Shown in pieces: positions 1-7,172 of a stretch of 13,683 nucleotides of DNA (its first letter is position 1; each line of letters starts with the position of its first letter). Under the pieces are notes generated by a model that saw nothing but the letters and a program-made list of their open reading frames with translations, was not told the DNA's origin and did not search any database. Source of the stretch: Candidatus Omnitrophota bacterium (GTDB taxonomy: Bacteria > Omnitrophota > Gorgyraeia > B26-G9); contig JAGYOO010000012.1 in the NCBI GenBank assembly GCA_018399295.1, forward strand, positions 1 through 13,683. Direction: 5' to 3'. The translations under genes were made by a program, and so were the position numbers.

Positions 1-477
1 GCCCTCGGTGGAGGCATGGGCACGGTGCGCGGCGCCGAAGGCATCATTCACGTAAACATCACCGAAATCCGCCAGCTTCTTCGCGAAACCGGCATCATTT
101 GCCTCTTCCTCCGGATGGAACCGGAGATTCTCCAGAAGGAAAATTTTTTCCGTTGATTCCTGCAGGATCTTTTCCACTTCCGGCCCAACGCTCTCATCCA
201 GCTTCTTAACCGGCAACTTCAACAGGTCTGATAGCCTCCGGGCCACCGGATCCATACGCATCGAATCTACTGGTTTACCTTTTGGTCGGCCGAGGTGGCT
301 CATCAACACGATCCGGGAGGCCCCCTGTTCTAAACAATATCGGATTGTCGGCAAAGCGGAGACAATTCTCAGATCATCGGTTACTTCCTGTTTTTCATTA
401 AGAGGAACATTAAAATCCACCCGGATCAAAACCTTCTTGCCGGAAAGCTGAATATCCTTCACGGTTTTCTTATTCAT
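1..477 (-). CDS. pgk: phosphoglycerate kinase, N-terminal part (cut by left edge)
   Basis: Phosphoglycerate kinase transfers phosphate between 1,3-bisphosphoglycerate and ADP in glycolysis and gluconeogenesis, in the cytoplasm. The 159 visible codons cover the N-terminal, 3-phosphoglycerate-binding domain. They show RVDFNVPL at residues 19-26, SHLGRPKG at 60-67, and a segment with [18 protein letters not shown] and AHRAHAST that is highly characteristic of the family. Full-length enzymes are about 390-400 residues, so the C-terminal nucleotide-binding half lies beyond the window. The ATG at 475-477 is preceded by an AGGGGG-type ribosome binding site about 8 bases upstream. A strong promoter at 520-548 shows that it starts its own transcription unit, separate from the operon to its right by a terminator. 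Nothing is unusual in the visible part. Confidence 0.97.
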   Translation of the reverse strand, partial: MNKKTVKDIQLSGKKVLIRVDFNVPLNEKQEVTDDLRIVSALPTIRYCLEQGASRIVLMSHLGRPKGKPVDSMRMDPVARRLSDLLKLPVKKLDESVGPEVEKILQESTEKIFLLENLRFHPEEEANDAGFAKKLADFGDVYVNDAFGAAHRAHASTEG

Positions 478-519
478 GACTTAACCCCCTTGTTGTTGCC
501 TATTTGCCGATTTTTAGGA

Positions 520-548
520 ATTATACCATTAAACCCGGCTTTTATCAA
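520..548 (-). promoter_or_regulatory. sigma70-type promoter of pgk
   Basis: Read on the minus strand, TTGATA (543-548) is followed after exactly 17 bases by TATAAT (520-525), with TGG just before the -10 box. The -35 matches consensus at four to five of six positions and the -10 matches fully. The predicted transcription start is near 513, giving a leader of about 35 bases before the pgk ATG that contains its ribosome binding site. The promoter lies between the terminator of the upstream unit and pgk, as expected for an independent housekeeping gene. Confidence 0.82.
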
Positions 549-603
549 AACAAGTTTCGAAGATCCGGCAGCAAAATAAGGCTCAGGGCAGGCAACAGAA
601 TGA

Positions 604-626
604 AATCCGGCGGCTGCTGCCGGATT
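604..626 (-). terminator. Rho-independent-like terminator ending the eight-gene unit
   Basis: An 8-bp perfect GC-rich stem (604-611 with 619-626, AATCCGGC/GCCGGATT) with a 7-base loop sits 10 bases after the stop codon of the LOG-family gene. On the minus strand it is followed by a moderately T-rich run (TTTCATTCTGTT) rather than a pure T tract, so it is a reasonable but not ideal intrinsic terminator. Its position between the LOG stop and the pgk promoter supports the assignment. Confidence 0.65.
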
Positions 627-635
627 CCGTTGAAA

Positions 636-1301
636 CTACTTCTGCTTGTGGTTTACGTGAAAATCTTTGATAATTTCAACCGCCGCCTCGGCGGTATCCA
701 CCATTTGGAAGATGCGAAGATCAGCCGGCTGAATATTTCCCTCCCTCTGTACCGTTGAATTCAACCACTTAACTAATCCCTGCCAATATTTTTTCCCAAT
801 AAGAACAACAGGAAAAGGCTCGGTCCGGCCAGTTTGGATCAGGGTTATGGCCTCGAAAAACTCATCCAGCGTGCCAAATCCACCGGGAAGGATCACGAAC
901 GCCGAGGCATATTTGACAAACATTACTTTCCGACAGAAAAAATAGCGGAATTCCAGAAGATCGGTAATATAAGGGTTGGACTGTTGTTCAGTGGGGATTT
1001 GGATATTAAGCCCGATCGACCTTCCTTTCGCTTTTTTCGCGCCGCGGTTGGCTGCCTCCATGATTCCAGGGCCACCGCCGGTTATAATCGCGAATCCCGC
1101 CCGGGCCAGACCCGCGGCTGTCTCTTCAGCCAGGCGATAATAGGGATCCTGCCGCTTCATTTTCCGGGCGGAACCGAAGATCGAAACCGCGGGGCCAATT
1201 CGGGAAAGAGTCTCAAACCCGTCCACAAACTCTGACATTATCCGAAAGATCCGCCAGGGTTCGTCCCCCATATTCTTATTTATAATCTCGTCGGTTGCCA
1301 T
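636..1301 (-). CDS. LOG-family nucleotide hydrolase (TIGR00730-type Rossmann protein)
   Basis: The LOG family includes cytokinin-nucleoside 5'-monophosphate phosphoribohydrolases, and bacterial members probably hydrolyse nucleoside monophosphates to free base and ribose 5-phosphate. The 221-residue protein has the family signatures GGGPGIMEAANRGA (about 75-88), an FxxRKxMF stretch near 121-128, and PGGFGTLDE (139-147), the catalytic and phosphate-binding loops. I chose the ATG at 1299-1301 because a strong GGAGAGGAG ribosome binding site lies directly upstream. An in-frame ATG at 1314-1316 has no such site and would add five residues (MERSF) that overlap it. The gene follows the M48 protease gene by 23 bases and is the last gene before the terminator at 604-626. 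The family is firm; the true substrate and any link to the biosynthetic genes upstream are unknown. Confidence 0.92.
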   Translation of the reverse strand: MATDEIINKNMGDEPWRIFRIMSEFVDGFETLSRIGPAVSIFGSARKMKRQDPYYRLAEETAAGLARAGFAIITGGGPGIMEAANRGAKKAKGRSIGLNIQIPTEQQSNPYITDLLEFRYFFCRKVMFVKYASAFVILPGGFGTLDEFFEAITLIQTGRTEPFPVVLIGKKYWQGLVKWLNSTVQREGNIQPADLRIFQMVDTAEAAVEIIKDFHVNHKQK

Positions 1302-1324
1302 AAAGCTCCTCTCCATTGACCGGT

Positions 1325-2119
1325 TTAGCTGCGGGAATACGTATTTATATAATCATCAAAGTTTATGTTACCGTTGTTAATCGCTTCCCGGATAACCTTT
1401 ATCCTTTCAGCGATATACGGATGAGTTGATTCCACAAGCGGACGCAGAGGTTTACGTCGCTGCGTCTCCCTCAATACCTCAAGAACCTTCAGCATGGCCC
1501 GGGGATCATATCCCGCCAGTTTAAGATATTTAACCGCAAGGATATCCGCCTCCAGCTCCTCCTCGCGTGAATAATTCAGTAGAAGCTTGTTAATACCTAA
1601 CGTCGCCTTGGCCCGGGAATAGGCGTCAGTATCCGCCGTATTTACCAGCACCGCCAGCGCTCCGTATCCGATCGCGTTCTGCAGACGTTTGATATTATGC
1701 CGGGCTGAAAGATGCGCCAGTTCATGCGCGAGAACCGCGGCGATCATTTCATCTTTATCCGCGATCTTGTTCCATAGGCCCTTAAACACATAGATGTAGC
1801 CTCCAGGCAGAGCAAAGGCATTCACCTCTTTTTCATTCAGAAGTTTAAAATGGTAATTGATCTCAAGACGATCGCTGACTCCGGCGAGCTTTTTCCCGAT
1901 CCGGTCAAGCTTCTGCTGCAAAAGAATATCGTTTTCCGGAGCGAATCTCAGTTCTACCTGATGGGAAAGCTTTTTACCTATCTGCACCTCTCTCTCGGAA
2001 GAATACAGGTAGACCTCTTCTTTCTGGGTAGCTACGTTATAATATCGGTTAACGCAGCCGGCGGGAAAAAGCAGGCAAAGCCGGGGGAAAAGCAGCCATA
2101 AACGGAGGTTAATCTTCAT
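1325..2119 (-). CDS. M48-family zinc metalloprotease, probable lipoprotein
   Basis: This is a peptidase of the M48 family (BepA/LoiP/Oma1-like), members of which act in envelope protein quality control. Counting from the ATG at 2117-2119, the 264-residue protein has a hydrophobic N-terminus ending in FPAGC, with Cys22 as the likely lipidated residue. The proline at -3 makes the lipobox imperfect. Family landmarks follow: NAFALPGGYIYVFKG (100-114), the zinc motif HELAH (132-136) and SREEELEAD (184-192), which supplies the third zinc ligand, a Glu near 188. It lacks the multi-pass membrane region of HtpX-type members and any TPR domain of BepA. A TTG at 2144-2146 could start nine codons earlier, but it spoils the signal peptide; neither start has a clear ribosome binding site, so translation may be coupled to the gene before. 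It sits in the operon between a radical SAM gene and the LOG gene. Confidence 0.88.
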   Translation of the reverse strand: MKINLRLWLLFPRLCLLFPAGCVNRYYNVATQKEEVYLYSSEREVQIGKKLSHQVELRFAPENDILLQQKLDRIGKKLAGVSDRLEINYHFKLLNEKEVNAFALPGGYIYVFKGLWNKIADKDEMIAAVLAHELAHLSARHNIKRLQNAIGYGALAVLVNTADTDAYSRAKATLGINKLLLNYSREEELEADILAVKYLKLAGYDPRAMLKVLEVLRETQRRKPLRPLVESTHPYIAERIKVIREAINNGNINFDDYINTYSRS

Positions 2120-2152
2120 TACTTTTAATTTTATCACGGTTACCAATACTTG

Positions 2153-3259
2153 TCATTTTATTAAATATCCGGCACCGACTCTCAGCAGTTCCCAGGGCCG
2201 CATCAGCAGATTTGTGTAAAAGGGATTGCTATGAGTACATCGGCATCCGTTCTTCCGAAGCGTCTGCCGGAACTCCTCCGCCCTTCGGCTATGCCATATC
2301 TTGCGCAAATCATATCCGGACTCCCTCAGATTCCCCAGCACTTCGGCTCTGGTACAGCAAGGCCAGACTTCACCATACGGAGATATTTGGACTGAAGCAG
2401 TACCGGCGAAACAAGTTGCCTTGCCTTTCTGTTCCATGGCAGCATAATATCTTTCCCGCAGCACACGCTTAAGTTTAAGCAACCCCTGATCCAAATCACG
2501 GCTCTTCTTCAGATAATAATTTACCGCCTTTTGATATGCCTCCCAATCGGGAATAATACTTTCATCCATGTTTCTGAGCTCTTCACGATGCTCCGCGATC
2601 TCAATCGAATAACTGTCCGGTTTAAGTTTTTCCATGACGAAATCACAGACTTTGGGAATATCGGTGACATTCAGGCTTGACACAACTGAATAGATCCCTA
2701 AATGAAAATTTTTATAACGCTTCTGCAATTTTTTCAGATAGTTGTAAGTTTTAAGAGTATTCCGGAAATCACCCTGCACTCCCCGGATAGAATCGTGGAT
2801 ATCCTCTTCCCCGTCAAGAGACAGATTAAAAATCAAGTCCACTTTGTTTTTCTCGCAGTTTTCAATAATAGATTCAGCCTTTTCGATTACCGGCTGGGGA
2901 TCAAATCCGCTGACCGGAAAATTAATCAGTCTGGGACGGCAGGAATCGATCAGTCGGACTATTATGGACACGAGATCATTTCGGAGGAATTGATTGCCAC
3001 CGCTGATAGTAACCCAGCGCGCGGAGGTCCCGATGTTCTCCAAAATCATTCCCCATTCTTCACCGTGCAGTTCTTGTTCCGCCAGTTCTGGAGAATCACG
3101 ATATATCTTCCAGATATTACAGGTCCGACAGCGAGAGAAGCATTTATTTGTGAGTGAGAGAGTCACGTTCAAAGGCAGTGGAGGAGGCCGCCTTAATACC
3201 AGGGAAAGCCACGCGGCTGTAATCCGGCTTATAATTCGAAATCCTTCCGGTATTTTCAT
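2153..3259 (-). CDS. radical SAM enzyme with C-terminal SPASM/twitch-like cysteines
   Basis: A radical SAM enzyme of 368 residues. Cys40, Cys44 and Cys47 (CFSRCRTC) form the CxxxCxxC motif for the catalytic 4Fe-4S cluster that cleaves S-adenosylmethionine. The C-terminal region carries further cysteines (ATCFAGTASVQ, WPCCTR, NGCRCTH) arranged like a SPASM or twitch auxiliary-cluster domain. Such enzymes modify peptides, sugars or other small molecules; the substrate is not readable here. An oddity is the SAM-binding GGE motif, which reads SGGNQFL with Asn89 in place of the usual Glu. The N-terminus (RIISRITAAWLSLVLRRPPPLP) is hydrophobic and basic and may associate with the membrane. The gene starts 3 bases after the SDR stop codon and ends just before the M48 gene, so it is cotranscribed. 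It has no detectable similarity to a HpnH-type N-terminus, so a hopanoid role is not supported. Confidence 0.9.
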   Translation of the reverse strand: MKIPEGFRIISRITAAWLSLVLRRPPPLPLNVTLSLTNKCFSRCRTCNIWKIYRDSPELAEQELHGEEWGMILENIGTSARWVTISGGNQFLRNDLVSIIVRLIDSCRPRLINFPVSGFDPQPVIEKAESIIENCEKNKVDLIFNLSLDGEEDIHDSIRGVQGDFRNTLKTYNYLKKLQKRYKNFHLGIYSVVSSLNVTDIPKVCDFVMEKLKPDSYSIEIAEHREELRNMDESIIPDWEAYQKAVNYYLKKSRDLDQGLLKLKRVLRERYYAAMEQKGKATCFAGTASVQISPYGEVWPCCTRAEVLGNLRESGYDLRKIWHSRRAEEFRQTLRKNGCRCTHSNPFYTNLLMRPWELLRVGAGYLIK

Positions 3260-3262
3260 TTC

Positions 3263-4240
3263 TTAAAGATACCCTTGTTCCTCATACCACTGAATTGTTT
3301 TCCTGATGCCTTGCTCAAGGCTTAATGGCCTAAACCCAAGCTCACGACGGGCAAGTAAGGTATTATAGCTTCTGCTTTCACTAAAAAACTTTACCCTGCT
3401 TTGCGTAAGGATCGGGATAATTCCCGTGCCCCGGCCCACGGTTTCTGACGCAACGGCAAGAATCAAGGCCACTGACGCGGGAACAGATAACTCACAAGGT
3501 GCGCTTCTAAGACAATGCGAGATCATTCCGGTGAATTCCCGAACCGAAACGCTTCTCTCGCCGGCAACAAGATAAATCCGTCCGTTGACCGCCGGATCAA
3601 GCAGAACCCGGCAAAGCACTTCGATCAGATCATCAATATAAGTCGGATGGAGAAGACTTTCCCCCTGATTTATCAAAAAGAACCGTCTGCGCTTAAGCGC
3701 TTGGAACAGGCCTAAGACATGTTTATCTTTCGGCCCATAAAGAAACTCGGGACGGATGATTGTAACCGGCAGGCCGTTCCGGCGATGATACTCAAGAACC
3801 CTGACTTCAGCTTCAGCCTTGGTCTGTTCATAGACATTCGAAGGATTCCGCGGAAAACTTTCATCAGCATTCCGAATATTCGGTCCCAGCACTCCCGCGC
3901 TGCTAAGATAAATAAACTGTTTCAATCGCTCCCGCAGACAGGCCTGTAACAGATCCTCTGTCCCCTGTCCGTTGATCCTATAGTACGTCTCTTTCGGAAC
4001 CCCCCACTTTCCCAACATCCCGGCAAGATGATATACGACATCCACTCCTCTGACTGCTTGTTCTAACTTTGCGGTTTCACTTAGATCAGCATTAAAAAAT
4101 TCAATGTCCGGATCTTCTTCCCCGCCAGTCCGACTCATTGACCGGATAATAAGGTCTTTCCGTTCTTTTAATCTTTTCACAAGACATGAACCAACAAACC
4201 CCGTAGCCCCGGTAACCAGCACTCTTATCTTAGACGTCAT
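3263..4240 (-). CDS. NAD-dependent epimerase/dehydratase (extended SDR)
   Basis: An extended short-chain dehydrogenase/reductase of 325 residues, a normal length for nucleotide-sugar epimerases, dehydratases and 3-beta-hydroxysteroid-dehydrogenase-like enzymes. The Rossmann motif GATGFVG (11-17) binds NAD(P). An acidic Asp/Asn pair near 50-52 (FFNADL) lies where adenine is contacted. HLAG (71-74) and YLSSAG (111-116) are the usual strand motifs, and the catalytic YxxxK is Tyr137/Lys141 (VYEQTKAEAE). The conserved RPEFLYGPKD segment completes the family signature. The ATG at 4238-4240 has a GGTGA-type site just upstream. It lies 23 bases after the methyltransferase gene and 3 bases before the radical SAM gene. 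Its substrate could be a nucleotide sugar or a lipid alcohol; the neighbours do not decide between them. Confidence 0.92.
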   Translation of the reverse strand: MTSKIRVLVTGATGFVGSCLVKRLKERKDLIIRSMSRTGGEEDPDIEFFNADLSETAKLEQAVRGVDVVYHLAGMLGKWGVPKETYYRINGQGTEDLLQACLRERLKQFIYLSSAGVLGPNIRNADESFPRNPSNVYEQTKAEAEVRVLEYHRRNGLPVTIIRPEFLYGPKDKHVLGLFQALKRRRFFLINQGESLLHPTYIDDLIEVLCRVLLDPAVNGRIYLVAGERSVSVREFTGMISHCLRSAPCELSVPASVALILAVASETVGRGTGIIPILTQSRVKFFSESRSYNTLLARRELGFRPLSLEQGIRKTIQWYEEQGYL

Positions 4241-4263
4241 GCATCACCAAATCTTCTTCATCC

Positions 4264-5034
4264 TCAGGTAATTGAATATATAAGATGGGCAAAATCCCGG
4301 CAAATAAAACCCGGATAAAAATTTTCCAGGACTGAAAAAATACCAAATGCTTTCAAAATCGGAAGATAAGCCTTCTTTATTCTCCAACTGGTTTGGGCTG
4401 AAATTCCGGCGCCCGGAGGCCAGGGGGGGATATCCAGATAACCACTGCTTTGGGGGTCTGCACCCGCCGCGCGCATCATACCTTCAAGTTCGGAAACCGT
4501 TAGACCTTTCAGACCGGTCAGACGACTATGTCCCTGATTATCGGAATTAGGCACGAAAATAAATACCCGTTTGGACATCCGGCGCAGAAGTCTGATATAA
4601 TCTACCGCCCCGTCCGCGCTAAGACGCTGCACAACTTCACAGGAAAAAGCCGCGTCGAATTTCTTTCCTTTTCCACGCGATTCGGCAAACACGCGAAGGT
4701 CCTGATTAAAGAAATTAATATTTCGGTCTTTGAGTCCAGTCTCGCCCAGCAACCGGGCCTGCTCCAGCCGTTCCCGGTTACTTTCAACCACATTAACCCG
4801 AGTCGTAGTCGGGCACACAGACATAAAGTCCAGACTGTACCCGTAACGCTCTGGAAGCCCGGGGATGAGAATATCTTTCAAATCATTCCGGACAGTCCAT
4901 TTTTTTATCCGATTGTACTTGACCACATACTCATAGGCGGTTCCATATCCGCCGCCTGAGGCAATAGTCAGATCAAACAATCTTTTCAGGGCTTTATCGG
5001 ACACGGCCCCAGAATTCCAGAGTAAACTCTTCAT
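4264..5034 (-). CDS. class I SAM-dependent methyltransferase
   Basis: A 256-residue protein with a class I methyltransferase core. The motif I region is around ILIPGLPERYGYSLDFMSV (55-73). The acidic ribose-binding residue is Glu84 (VNVVESNRERLEQAR), a motif II-like acidic step follows at NINFFNQDL (105-113), and KFDAAFSCEVVQRL (125-138) matches the post-II/motif III strand. Motif I lacks the usual GxGxG glycines, so this member is divergent and cofactor binding is inferred rather than seen. The only good start is the ATG at 5032-5034, which makes the gene overlap the end of the TylF-like gene by 41 bases and suggests translational coupling; no clear ribosome binding site is visible. The acceptor substrate is unknown. 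It probably tails the same product as the preceding methyltransferase. Confidence 0.8.
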   Translation of the reverse strand: MKSLLWNSGAVSDKALKRLFDLTIASGGGYGTAYEYVVKYNRIKKWTVRNDLKDILIPGLPERYGYSLDFMSVCPTTTRVNVVESNRERLEQARLLGETGLKDRNINFFNQDLRVFAESRGKGKKFDAAFSCEVVQRLSADGAVDYIRLLRRMSKRVFIFVPNSDNQGHSRLTGLKGLTVSELEGMMRAAGADPQSSGYLDIPPWPPGAGISAQTSWRIKKAYLPILKAFGIFSVLENFYPGFICRDFAHLIYSIT

Positions 5035-5848
5035 TAATCTTGAAAAATCGCTCTTTATCAGGGTTTTTAAAGGTAAACCCGGTGAAACTCCGGTATATCC
5101 CGCCCAGAGGAAACAATCCTAAACCGCAACCGCTGCCAACCAGCCCCGGCGCGGAACACTGCAGATTCTCTTTCCACCAGTCCCGGTCAAAAAACACTTC
5201 CGCTATTTCCAACACCTGCGCCTCATGAGCGAACAGCGGGCACCCGTCCTGAAGAAGAGGCCAGAGATAACGCAGACATATATGAAAAGAACTCACAAGA
5301 TCCACATCCAAAAAAACAAGCACGGACTTTTCACGAAACTGAGGCAAAGTATCTTTGACATTCCCTTTATAGAACCGGCAGGCACTAATATCGCCCCAAT
5401 TCCTGATATTATTTTCAACTTCCGCAAGCTCCCCTCTCAGATCACCTTCCTGCCACTCAAACTTTGATCCCCATCCGATATCATGCAGTTTCTGCTCCGG
5501 TTCAGCCGGAAGTCCTTCAAAAGAATCAAAAACATGCAACTCCCTTCCACACAGTTTGCAGGCAAGAGAGAGTGCCGCGGTAGAACCCCCTTTATAACAA
5601 CCGCATTCCACAACACAACCCTCAGAATTTCGGGGAATAGCCATGATAGCAGTAACTATGACCAGCTGCTCCATAAAGCCGGTAAGCGTGGGAATCTTTT
5701 TTCGAAGCTTAAATATTTTCCACAGCAGGGATATCTTATTTAAAAGACCGATATTGTACTCCCGGCCGGTCTTCGGCGAAAAATATCCTTCCAGAAACAT
5801 CGGCATACTGACCAATACCAGAAATTTATAATATATACGCTTTAACAT
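4994..5848 (-). CDS. TylF/MycF-like O-methyltransferase
   Basis: A 284-residue member of the TylF (macrocin O-methyltransferase) family. Its best-known members methylate sugar hydroxyls on macrolides; many others are found in polysaccharide and glycolipid gene clusters. Family landmarks are CVVECGCYKGGST (78-90, the SAM-binding loop), HVFDSFEGLP (105-114), YKGNVKDTLP (160-169) and VLVFLDVDLVSS (176-187), where Asp181 and Asp183 are the expected metal-binding acids. The N-terminal 60 residues form a hydrophobic, basic leader that is longer than needed for the fold and may contact the membrane. The ATG at 5846-5848 has a strong AAAGGGGGAG ribosome binding site. The gene follows the B12-type radical SAM gene by 13 bases and overlaps the next methyltransferase. 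A glycan or lipid-linked sugar is a plausible acceptor; this is inference. Confidence 0.87.
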   Translation of the reverse strand: MLKRIYYKFLVLVSMPMFLEGYFSPKTGREYNIGLLNKISLLWKIFKLRKKIPTLTGFMEQLVIVTAIMAIPRNSEGCVVECGCYKGGSTAALSLACKLCGRELHVFDSFEGLPAEPEQKLHDIGWGSKFEWQEGDLRGELAEVENNIRNWGDISACRFYKGNVKDTLPQFREKSVLVFLDVDLVSSFHICLRYLWPLLQDGCPLFAHEAQVLEIAEVFFDRDWWKENLQCSAPGLVGSGCGLGLFPLGGIYRSFTGFTFKNPDKERFFKINEEFTLEFWGRVR

Positions 5849-5861
5849 ACTCCCCCTTTTC

Positions 5862-7169
5862 TTAACTCCTCCATAAAGCTAATTCCTTTGGTATTGCCCT
5901 GAATATATACCGCCACTTCTTACTAAACCCGTCAATCAGGCTTAATCGCAACCAGCATATCTTCAGCCAACCAATTATCCTGTTGCCATAAAAAGGGATC
6001 CGGTCTCCATGCTTGAGCCAGAAAGAATCGCTCAAGCGGCCCTGATTTACGCTTTCGCCGTACAGACCAGTTCCAGGAAATACTTTTACCGGAGAAAAGT
6101 AAATCTCATCCGGTTGCAGCAACCGCAGCAGACGAGAGGTCTCCCGCAGCGCCTCCCGGTCTTCTCCCGGATACCCTACCATTATATTGCAATAAGCCCG
6201 AATCCCGCTTCTTTTAGTGGCCGCGAATGCCTGTTTGACGTCTTCAGGTTCAAACTCCTTATTCATCCGCTTCAATATCCCGGGGCTTCCGCTCTCCACT
6301 CCAAAAAAAATCCCTTCACAACCGCTTTTCTTCATCAACTTCAGGGTATCGAAGTCAACCGAATCCACGCGGGAGCGAGTTGTCCATTTCAAGCGGATGT
6401 TCTTTTTTATAATCCCCTCGCATATCGCCCTGGTCCGGTCACAGCTGACCTGGAAAAAGTCATCATGAAACATTACCCTTCCATTTTTTTTGAATCCCTG
6501 AACCATCTCCATCTCTTCCAACACCCGATCAGCTCCATGAACCCGGTAACGGCCACGGCAAAGAGCCGGCACACTACAGAATCCACAATTATTCGGACAG
6601 CCGCGAGAGGTAATTAAATGGAAATCAATACAGTTAAACAAGCTTTTATATTTATTCAGATCAATCAGATGAAATGCCGGAAGCGGAAGATCATCAATAT
6701 CCTCTGTCACTTTTTCTTTATTCCGGATAATTCTCTCGGCTGTCCGAAAAGCGATACCCGGAATATCTTCCCGGGGATCCCCTTTTATATATCGGCACAG
6801 AGAGAGCTCGCTTTCACCTGTAAATACCATGTCCACATCAAGACTCTCCAGAATCTGACGATAAAGCAGAGTGGCATGCACTCCTCCTACCACCACTCTG
6901 GCATCCGGCCGGATCCGCCGAACGGCTTTTACCGCCCGAAAAGCTCCGAGACGATTATACGTAGAGATACTGATACCGAAAACGTCGGCACCGCTAAGAC
7001 GAATAGTCTCTTCCAGACTCGAACCGCTCACGGAAAGATCGGAAATCTCGACCTCAACTTTTTCTCTCTCCAGAGCTGACGCCAGGTACATCAACCCCAA
7101 TGGATAAGAAACTGCAAGCTGCGGACCAAAAGCAAATCTTGATTCGGGGTTAATCAGGGTGACCTTCAC
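5862..7169 (-). CDS. B12-binding-domain radical SAM enzyme
   Basis: A 435-residue enzyme with the layout of the B12-binding radical SAM class (relatives of BchE, HpnJ and class B methylthiolases and methyltransferases). Residues 1-135 form a cobalamin-binding-like Rossmann domain (MKVTLINPE, DVFGISIST near 62-70, VVVGGVHATL near 92-101), but no DxHxxG cobalt-ligand motif is visible. The radical SAM core has Cys191, Cys195 and Cys198 (SRGCPNNCGFCS), then FHDDFF, RSRVDSV, GVESGSPGILKRMNK and VGYPGED, all typical of the Elp3/MiaB-like core. Typical chemistry is methylation of unactivated carbon, ring formation or rearrangement; the substrate is unknown. The start codon is GTG at 7167-7169 and overlaps the upstream stop as GTGA. 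It is buried in a short hairpin, so translation is likely coupled to the CapK-like gene. Confidence 0.9.
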   Translation of the reverse strand: MKVTLINPESRFAFGPQLAVSYPLGLMYLASALEREKVEVEISDLSVSGSSLEETIRLSGADVFGISISTYNRLGAFRAVKAVRRIRPDARVVVGGVHATLLYRQILESLDVDMVFTGESELSLCRYIKGDPREDIPGIAFRTAERIIRNKEKVTEDIDDLPLPAFHLIDLNKYKSLFNCIDFHLITSRGCPNNCGFCSVPALCRGRYRVHGADRVLEEMEMVQGFKKNGRVMFHDDFFQVSCDRTRAICEGIIKKNIRLKWTTRSRVDSVDFDTLKLMKKSGCEGIFFGVESGSPGILKRMNKEFEPEDVKQAFAATKRSGIRAYCNIMVGYPGEDREALRETSRLLRLLQPDEIYFSPVKVFPGTGLYGESVNQGRLSDSFWLKHGDRIPFYGNRIIGWLKICWLRLSLIDGFSKKWRYIFRAIPKELALWRS

Positions 7170-7172
7170 CCT
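7156..7172 (-). promoter_or_regulatory. hairpin sequestering the GTG start of the B12-type radical SAM gene
   Basis: AGGGTGA (7156-7162) and TCACCCT (7166-7172) pair perfectly over 7 bases with a 3-base loop. The arm at 7166-7172 contains both the stop codon of the CapK-like gene and the GTG start of the next gene. A G-rich ribosome binding site lies just outside it. Ribosomes finishing the upstream gene would open the hairpin, which fits translational coupling. The stem is seen directly; the coupling is inferred. Confidence 0.5.

Noticed and set aside
834..1235. Plus-strand open frame opposite the LOG-family gene
   Set aside because: It mirrors a gene with clear family motifs on the minus strand, has no recognisable domain and no ribosome binding site; it is a shadow frame.
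6009..6617. 202-codon plus-strand open frame opposite the B12-type radical SAM gene
   Set aside because: Composition is rich in Ser, Pro and His with no domain pattern, while the minus strand encodes an intact radical SAM enzyme; it is a shadow of that gene.
2153..7169. A hopanoid biosynthesis cluster (HpnA/HpnH/HpnJ-like combination of SDR and radical SAM genes)
   Set aside because: No squalene-hopene cyclase or squalene synthase is present, and the radical SAM enzyme at 2153-3259 does not show a HpnH-type N-terminus. Only broad family resemblance remains.
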